A stretch of DNA of 64,000 bases from Panicum virgatum (lineage: Eukaryota; Streptophyta; Magnoliopsida; Poales; Poaceae), in contig NC_053137.1 in the NCBI RefSeq assembly GCF_016808335.1, positions 8,172,506 through 8,236,505 on the forward strand, given 5' to 3'. The notes below the pieces were generated by a model. It was given only the letters and a program-made list of their open reading frames with translations. It made no database searches and was not told the DNA's origin. Positions 57,625 through 64,000 of the stretch are shown piece after piece (the first letter of the stretch is position 1; every line of letters starts with the position of its first letter). Both the position numbers and the translations under genes were made by a program.

Positions 57625-60239
57625 TGTAACACTTCAGGTATTAATCACCTATAATTAAGAATTAATTTTGGCCATTAGCTCTAACTTCCGCGACAATTCA
57701 CCAATCAAGTTGTTCTGTCAGTCTGGGCCAGACCGGTCTGACCAGTCGGGGCGACCGGTCTGACCGGTTGAACCTGTTTTGTGGGTTTTGGGCCCACATC
57801 ATTTAAACCACTCTTCTCTCTCTCCCAACAACTCACTTATCATCACCAGCTCTCACCCTCACTCTCCACGAGCTCATCCCGTCCCAAGCCCTAAACTCCC
57901 CAAATCCTCCCTTTCCTTTGATTCCCAAGGCCAAGGAAGAATCAAACCGGCGTGGGGGAGCTTCCTCTTCGTGATTCCCTCCCTGGGGAGCTGAGGATCC
58001 AAGTTCTTCGCGGGGTAAAAGGTCATCCAAGGTATTTTAGCTAGGGATGGTTCGATCTCCTTTTCTAGATGGTTTTAGGTATTTTCCTCTGGTAAAAAAC
58101 GTCCAAATGTATCTAGGAACCAGTGTCTAGAAGGGTTTTAGAAGTGGTGGGCGATTTTCGCCGCACCATGGATTCCAGCTTTTGGGTCTGAGCAGGACCG
58201 GTCTGACCGGTCGGATGGACCAGCCTGACCGGTAGCGTGGCTAGGTTAAGTAGGACCAGTCTGACCGGTGTGGGGTACCTGTCTGACCGGTGGGGCAGTG
58301 GCTGAGAGGGTCAATTAGGTAGTTGTTGGTGCAATTAGTTAGGAATTTTATTTGGATATTGGTTACTTGTAATTTTTATAAATCATGCATGCATTCTCTC
58401 ATATCATATGCATATGCATACGTGTAGCAGCCGCGGTGGAGGAAATTGTGTACGAGGTGGTTGCGGAGCCACAGGAGCCACAGGGGCATGCCCTGCAGCA
58501 GGAGGATCGTGAAGAGTTGGCCCAAGGCCGAGTTCACCCCAGTTCTGAGCAGCAGACGTAAGGCAAGCCCCGGTGCACATCCTACTATTTTAAATTATGA
58601 CACCTATATATGTTTTAATTACTTGTGCATTAAGTTTAGGAACTGTTTGGAAATCCTAGTTGCATGATCCCTAGACTTCCTTGAGTTATACTAGTATGTA
58701 TAGGACGATAGAAGTGCTATGCTTAATGGTTCTCGATAGAAGTCGAGTGAATTCTTGTCACTCGCGAGATATAGGATATTTAGAAGTCGAGTAATTTCCG
58801 GTTACTCGCGAGAGATAGGATATATATTCGTATTCCAGCACATGAGTATTGAATTTGATATGGAATGAATGGAAATTTGAGACCGGGAGGGGAATGATGT
58901 TGATATATAGGTATGACAGCAGAACATAGTTCCTGGGTGTCCTAGTCCCGTTCGTGTCGATTAAGGACCGGTCGTTGTCGGCAGTGCTAATCGGGGATTG
59001 AACTGTACTAACCACATGCCGGATGTAGGAGGTAGTCGAAACCGGTAAGCCTAGTACTGCCTCGCTTCGAAAGTACAGAACTGCATCACCACCCCTTAGG
59101 GCGAGTCGAGTAGTCATGGAGAAACGGGATGCATATGTTTACTTTTGGTGGTCTCACGTTGAGCTCGTCTGACTATATGAAGGTGGGGCGGTTCTGTAGT
59201 TCGAGGCGGAGAGGGGAAGGGTTGGTGCGTGTGGTCCGACTGGGTATACGCGTGCCGTGTTGGTTAGTTCTACCTTGCAAGGTTAAATCGAATCGATTTG
59301 CCGTGTCTCGCGGATATGAGGGCCTTGATCTCTTTTCTGCATCGTAGCAAAATGTTAGAATATATATATATAAAATCTTGAACACATTGAGTTATTTGGA
59401 TTGCACCACCATGTTTGATATAGTTGATTCCTGCAAATATTAGATTAGAGTTAATTCATATATAATCTGTGGCTAAAATAATGAAAGTAAGGAATTACAT
59501 TAGTTGCTTTTCTGCAAAATAACCACCAGCCAAATGCCTTGCATGTCTAAGTATGTGGGCTAAGTTATACCCACGGGATGGGTAAGTCTTGCTGAGTATT
59601 AGTTGCTCAGGGTTTGTTGCTACCCAAATTATTTCAGGACTTCAGAACGTCGACTTCTACCCCTGTGGTGTCAAGTTCATTCGCTGGGATGCAGAGGGGT
59701 GGCAGGTCGTGGAGCGAGACCCTTAGATTAGGGATTTGGCGGGTCGCACACTTGAGGGCTGAGGGTGCAACTCTTTTGTTTTGCTTAGACCGGTCTGACC
59801 GGTCGAAGGGCTGGTCTGACCGGTAGTTCACGTGGGGAAACCATGCAGACCGGTCTGACCGATTGGTCGAACCGGTCTGACCGGTAGTGCAGTGGCTGAA
59901 CACTAAATTAGTTGCAGGTTACTTTCCGTTTGAACCTGGCTTCCCTAGTGTAAAGTTGTAAACTATTTTATTTATGTAAATTTTGTAAAACTACTATATT
60001 TGAACTGGGTTTGTAAGAAGTTGTGTATTATTTATATCGTGTTGTTCTATTTTCAATTATATTATCGTGCTTGTACTATCTGCGCCCACCGTCGCGTGGG
60101 ACTACCGGTGTTGTTTCGATCGGACCGTGAGTTGAGAAAGGATCGCCATATTAAACCATTAAGCTAATGCACCTGATGTGTTCAAATGACGGCCATTACG
60201 CTTAATTTGGAGTTTTAATTAGGTGGTTCCGTCGCAACA
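57625..60239 (+). repeat. Right (3') LTR of the Tekay element, 2615 bp
   Basis: It starts TGTAACACTTC and ends GGTGGTTCCGTCGCAACA. It repeats the whole left LTR and adds about 870 bp missing there, including a third cluster of GACCGGTCTGACCGGT repeats (about 59787-59885). Motif clusters also lie at about 57728-57772 and 58196-58292. Confidence 0.82.
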
Positions 60240-62157
60240 AGGACGAAAAGAAGAACAGGTTACCGGTGGAGCAACGGCGAGGTTCGGCAGCGGCGACGTA
60301 AGGCTCGCCGGTGAGCAGAACAGGGCGGAGGCATAGATGGGCTGAGGTAGCACGGGGTCCGACGAGGTAAGGCCGGGCGGAGCTCGGCGGATGTTCTGCA
60401 AAAAGGCCCGGCTGCTCTGTCCGCGATGGCGTGGCGTCGGCGGCGGGGATGACGCACGGCATGGCCGTGGCGTGCAGCGGCGAGGCAAAGCACTGCCCTG
60501 GGCTGTGCCAGGGGTGCACATGCATGCGTGAGCACTCAGCAAGGACGAGGCTTGCGGCATGGCGGCTTGGGAAGGACGACAACGAGGTGGCTCGACTTGG
60601 CTTGGTTGTGTAGCGACTGCGTGGTGACTGCATCGATGCATGGCCACGGCGACGAGGTGACGCAGAGGCGGTGGCAGGGCATGGCGGATCTGGCAACGCG
60701 ACGGAGCAAGGCCAAGGCTTAGCCTTGCGGTCGGCCATGGCACAAGCATGTGCCCGCGGGCACCTGGGAAGCCAGGGCCGCGGCACGACCGGCAACGGCG
60801 AACAGGCCGGCAGTGAGGTCGCGTGCGTGGCTGTGGTGCATGCAGGGTGTAGCGCGCGTGGGCACCTAGGCACCTGGGCCGCGGCGGCAACCGGTCAGCG
60901 ACGGTGGACTGTGGGGGTCACATCAGCAGCGATGGGCTCCTGCACAAAAGAGGGATGGGGTCCTAGGGTCCACTACGGTGGGCTCATCGACGGCGTGGCG
61001 TGCACATCGGGAGCAAGGAGGCGGAAGGAAGGCGGCGTTGGCGACCTACCATTCAGGCTCGGAGAAGAAAAAGGGCGGAGCTACGGGGTGTCGATGCCAT
61101 GGCGAGGCGAGGCTGTGCAGGACGCACTGGGACATCGGTGTAGCTGTTCCGGGCGCCAGTGTGGTGAAGAGGCTCTGGCGGCGGCTCTGGGCCTTCCTCT
61201 TTGGCTCGGCGGCATCGCTGTCTCCTCTTTCCTTCTCCTCTGCTTCTCCTCTCGGGGTGTGGCGGCGGCAAGGGAAAAAGCACCCTGGGGCTCTAGAGTT
61301 TGCGAGGCGCGGCTGAACGAGGCTTTATAGGTGGCTGCTAAGGTTCGATTGGGGGCACGGACACCGAGGATCGTCCGGCGGGGCTCGGGGCACGCGCAGG
61401 GGCTACGTCGCTGCATCGCACGGCTTCCCGCGCGGGGCCTAGGGTTCCCGGGTTGCGCGGCGCGGGCTGCGGGGAAATAGTTGCGAGGCGGTTTCGCCTG
61501 CTTGTCGTGATGCGGGGGCGAAGCAGTGCCGTGGGCGGGCAAGGTAGAGGCGAAGCTGGAGGAGAAAGGGGAACAAGGCACCCGACAAATGGGGTTGCCC
61601 TTTCAACGGCGGTGCGAGGGGAAAGGGAGCAGCGGAGCGGCGCTGGGCTGTGCGTGCGTTCGGGCCGGCGGAGCAAAACGGGCCGGGGTAAGCCGCATGG
61701 CGTTGTGTGGGCCGGCAGGAGTGGGCTGGCGTGGCCTGTTGGCTCAAGGGTGCTGGGCTGGCTGGGGGTTTTAGGGGTAGGTTTTGGGTCTTGGGCTGGA
61801 CTGAGATTAGGGCTAGGGCTAGCAGGCTGGATCGGGTTAGGGTTGGGGTTCAGGTAGGGCTCACGTAGGACAGTTAGCTTTTCAATTTAAATTGAGTGGC
61901 ACACCTCAATTTAAATTCCACACAATTTTCACACAAGAAAAATAAATCCAACTCGAATTCAAACAAACAAGGTAGAGCCAATTAAAATCCAATTAACTCT
62001 AAATATTTTCACACTAACATTTAATTTCCTTAATTTAATTCAAAATTTTAATCACTAGGATTTTTTTAGAAGGCAGAAAGCACACTTAAATGCATTTAAC
62101 TACAACATTGCCACAAAAAATTTTAAAATTCACATTTTTCGACTTATTAACATTCCG
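60240..62157. mobile_element. Right part of the long LTR-type insertion in the Tat LTR
   Basis: A GC-rich zone (60240-61870) gives many overlapping frames on both strands without a recognisable domain. It is followed by an AT-rich zone ending in the palindrome ATTCCGGATCCGGAAT near 62153-62168. It is interpreted as the second half of the element that starts near 49141, split by the Tekay insertion. The assignment is by style and position only. Confidence 0.4.
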
Positions 62158-62607
62158 GATCCGGAATGTGGCAGGCGCGAACTCCGTCTTGCCCGACCTC
62201 AAGGGGAAGGCTCCGCCTTGCTCGACCCCTAAGCCACGAACTCGGCCTCGCCCGCCTCAAAGGTGTGGGACCCCGGGGTCCTGCACTGCCCCCGACCACT
62301 GTGGACATGAAAGACCGTGCCCGAGGACAAAGCTCTGACACGGGGACGGGGTAGGCACTCCCCTACGCAATCCATGGAAGTGACAGGTCATAATGGGGAG
62401 CGCACGCCACCCGCCACGCTAGGGCGCAATGTGCGCATGCCCTCCGCCGACATCTACAGAACCGGCAGGACCCGCGCGCAAAGAAGAAGTGGGGGGAGCA
62501 GAGCCGGCAGGATCAGAAGAAGGACAGCGGAAGTAGGGCCTGCAGGATTAGGAGAGGGGCAGCGGAAGCAGAGCTGACAGGATTAGGAGAGGGGCAGCGG
62601 AGGCCCA

Positions 62608-62609
<2 letters not shown>

Positions 62610-62680
<71 letters not shown>
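62610..62680. repeat. (CT)n microsatellite, about 35 units
   Basis: An uninterrupted CT/TC run of 71 bases lies 20 bp upstream of the LTR TATA box. CT/GA tracts near plant core promoters are often regulatory; the exact length may be unreliable. Confidence 0.9.
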
Positions 62681-62683
<3 letters not shown>

Positions 62684-62700
62684 CTGCCCTCCCCTTGGCT

Positions 62701-62707
62701 TATAAAA
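62701..62707 (+). promoter_or_regulatory. TATA box of the Tat copy 2 LTR
   Basis: TATAAAAG follows TTGGCT, immediately downstream of the (CT)n tract and upstream of the presumed transcript start, in the standard U3 position. Confidence 0.65.
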
Positions 62708-62953
62708 GGGAAAGGGGAGACTCTCTCAAGGGGACTAGATCGAACATTTAGCCACTAGAGACTCGGGACCTTCCCCCTCTCTCGCCTGTTTGTAACTCCT
62801 ACTACAAACCAGCGCAAGTTACACGAGCAGCCACGAACTGGTCGTAGGGACATTTTGACCGAACCAGTATACATCCTTGTGTCTAATTTGCAAACCGTCC
62901 GAGCATGACACGCAAAGCACAAATTCACTAGCCGATGATTCTAGACACCGACA

Positions 62954-63844
62954 ACTGGCATGGTGGGCAATGCGTCTTGGAAAGCACAACTTGGCATTGA
63001 GATGGCATCTAGATCTGGGCACTTAATGATGGTTGGCAATTGGCATGGTGTGGGCGCTATAGGCTGGGTTGATGCCGAGGCGACATGTTAAGCCAGCCAA
63101 AACGCAAATTGAGATTGATATCTGATACAAACGCCTGTCTATAGCAAGCTACTTGCAGTTCTCAACAAGATGGGATAACACAAACCGTCCAAAATGCATT
63201 CTCGATGACCGTTGTGTAGCGGGCAGAGCTCCTTTGGATTAGAAGTCAGATGGGCACAGAGGAGAAGCTATAACTTGCTTGCACAATAGCGAATTTGTAC
63301 CAGCCATCAGATAATGGGAGCATGCATGAAGCTGAAGCAATTGGAGATTGTAGAATAGAAAAAAAAAGGAAAGGAGATTTGGACGTGATCAGAACTAAGG
63401 GGACACAACCACTACCCACTAAGGTTTGGATTCAAACTTCAAAACTTAATTCCAATGATCTATGGTTGAATACATTAAGTCACTCACTTATATTTTCTTC
63501 AAAAAAATTCCAAGGATATTTGTCACCTCGAACTGTCAAACGAAAAAAAACATTACCAGTAAAAAACTTAAAAGTTAACTATATTTATTCATCATGTGAA
63601 AAGTCTGAATTTTTATATTACTTTTAATAAATAATAAAAATATTTTTCTATATGAAGTATAACCTTTTCTCATGAATTCATATTCCACACGAATTCGTCA
63701 TAGAATAATACGATGGATAAAATATGTACGATGCATTGGTCTGGCATACTATGATAATAACAATTATAATGATACGACTAAATGAACTTTTTGCATAAAT
63801 TTATTTTAAAGTAAAAACAAATGTTAACATAGAAAATCTATCTA
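62954..63844. other. Spacer with probable body of a Helitron
   Basis: The first part (to about 63290) is mixed-composition DNA with a repeated TTGGCAATTGGCATGGTG-like phrase (62950-63050). The second part is increasingly AT-rich. The Helitron that ends at 63875 should occupy some of this, but no 5' TC terminus could be placed. No convincing coding sequence is seen; the frame at 63295-63627 shows no domain. Confidence 0.35.
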
Positions 63845-63875
63845 CCCGCGCTATTTGCGCGGGCCATCTTGCTAG
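63845..63875 (+). mobile_element. Helitron 3' terminus
   Basis: A perfect 7-bp stem (CCCGCGC TATTT GCGCGGG, 63845-63863) is followed after 8 bases by CTAG, and the next base is T. A GC-rich hairpin shortly before a terminal CTRR inserted at an A/T host site is the diagnostic end of rolling-circle Helitrons. The region upstream is AT-rich, as usual. No RepHel gene is present here. Confidence 0.8.
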
Positions 63876-63931
63876 TCAGAGAAAACAAAATATTTGGCTC
63901 ATCTCCAAATTGACATGTATCATGCATGCAG

Positions 63932-64000
63932 GTGCAAGCATCGGATTTGTTGCCCTTGTGGCTATCGTCACTGGCGCATACCTGACCAGGGAAAGGCGAA
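63932..64000 (+). CDS. Wall-associated-kinase-like receptor, transmembrane exon (partial)
   Basis: After a CATGCAG acceptor (63925-63931) the frame reads GASIGFVALVAIVTGAYL, a single hydrophobic membrane-spanning segment, then basic TRERR up to the window edge. This matches the transmembrane and stop-transfer segment that begins the kinase exon of WAK-type receptor kinases, where an intron separates the extracellular EGF exons. The extracellular exons are not seen upstream in this window (a Helitron and transposons intervene), and the kinase domain would lie to the right. It acts at the plasma membrane, if functional. It could be another receptor kinase with the same arrangement. Confidence 0.5.

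Larger units (their letters stand above)
51654..60239 (+). mobile_element. Tekay/Del chromovirus (Ty3/gypsy), 5' internal deletion
   Basis: LTRs at 51654-53367 (truncated) and 57625-60239 bracket gag, protease, RT-RNase H and integrase-chromodomain in plus orientation. A polypurine tract TTTTAGGGGGTAGGAT precedes the right LTR. The left LTR jumps directly into gag at 53367, so about 870 bp of LTR, the primer-binding site and the gag N-terminus are deleted. The left LTR also lacks its first bases (GATTAACAC against TGTAACAC). Order and chromodomain place it in the Tekay/Del group. The LTR copies differ at many positions, so it is much older than the LARD. Confidence 0.88.
29340..62953 (+). mobile_element. 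Tat-lineage gypsy retrotransposon (copy 2), 5' truncated and split by nested insertions
   Basis: Surviving pieces in order are integrase (29379-30318), antisense gene (33846-30818, minus), flank (44685-44840), long non-coding part (about 47545-48800), polypurine tract CTCGGGGGCTAC (48801-48812) and a 3' LTR that starts TGACGGGGCC (48813) and ends GACACCGACA (62953). Interruptions are a LARD, a PIF/Harbinger element and a compound LTR-type insertion within the LTR. gag, RT and the 5' LTR are missing. The left edge is close to the MULE target duplication. The next five bases after the LTR are ACTGG (62954-62958). Confidence 0.75.
62158..62953 (+). repeat. Second part of the 3' LTR of Tat copy 2, with promoter
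   Basis: The text resumes the GAACTCCGTCTTGCCCGACC pattern seen before 49140. It contains three imperfect units of about 34 bp (GCAGGATTAGGAGAGGGGCA type, 62500-62605), a (CT)35 tract and TATAAAA (62701-62707), and ends GACACCGACA at 62953. The downstream CAAGGGGACTAGATCGAACA resembles a transcribed R/U5 start. Confidence 0.68.

Noticed and set aside
60202..61857. Several 100-220 residue frames on both strands as genes
   Set aside because: GC-rich LTR-type DNA with overlapping frames; Ala/Arg/Cys-rich translations without motifs.
62610..62680. A CRISPR-like or minisatellite array
   Set aside because: It is a simple dinucleotide run, not spaced repeats, and the DNA is plant nuclear.

Overview
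The window looks like nuclear DNA of a grass (Poaceae, probably panicoid). The supporting signs are GT-AG introns, plant subtilase exons, a wall-associated-kinase-like membrane exon at the right edge, and typical grass transposons: CACTA elements with TTTAGTACCGG subterminal repeats, Stowaway-like MITEs, Tat and Tekay Ty3/gypsy elements, PIF/Harbinger, a MULE and a Helitron end. No intact ordinary host gene is contained completely. Almost everything is nested, partly decayed mobile DNA inserted in and around a broken subtilase pair and, at the far right, a receptor-kinase gene.

Layout. 1-1850 is unassigned. 1851-2912 is a complete non-autonomous CACTA element with a TGA target duplication. 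3016-3326 holds exons 2-3 of subtilase copy A, cut by a copia element (3327-4538). The copia element is cut by a coding CACTA element (4539-9530), which is cut by a Tat-lineage gypsy element on the minus strand (9531 to about 19672). That Tat element carries, antisense to pol, a spliced plant-mobile-domain (PMD) gene. 20912-25572 is subtilase copy B, with recognisable catalytic Asp, His and Ser but many small frame-breaking insertions, a 1.67-kb LINE-like insertion in an intron, and no C-terminal exon. 25669-26945 is a cluster of inverted MITEs, a gypsy RNase H scrap and a tRNA-derived SINE. 26962-29330 is a MULE with about 205-bp terminal inverted repeats and a perfect 9-bp target duplication.

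From about 29340 to 62953 runs a second, plus-strand Tat element that has been split by later insertions. Its integrase (29379-30318) and antisense gene (30818-33846) come first. Then follow a very young LARD-type element (33954-44679; LTRs 3865 and 3869 bp, TSD GTGAA, no coding capacity), a PIF/Harbinger element whose two genes are fused tail to tail by an internal deletion (about 44841-47540), and the start of the Tat 3' LTR (48813). Inside that LTR lies another long LTR-like segment (about 49141-62157), which itself holds a Tekay/Del chromovirus (51654-60239). The Tat LTR resumes at about 62158 with a (CT)35 tract and TATA box and ends at 62953. A Helitron 3' terminus (63845-63875) and one transmembrane exon of a WAK-like kinase (63932-64000) close the window.

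The genes do not form a pathway; they are separate transposon gene sets plus remnants of host genes. The most informative points are the nearly intact antisense PMD gene inside an otherwise decayed retrotransposon, the parallel antisense gene with a different N-terminal domain in the second Tat element, and the young LARD whose LTR shares a sequence block with the neighbouring Tekay LTR. All identifications rest on reading motifs by eye; no database search was run.
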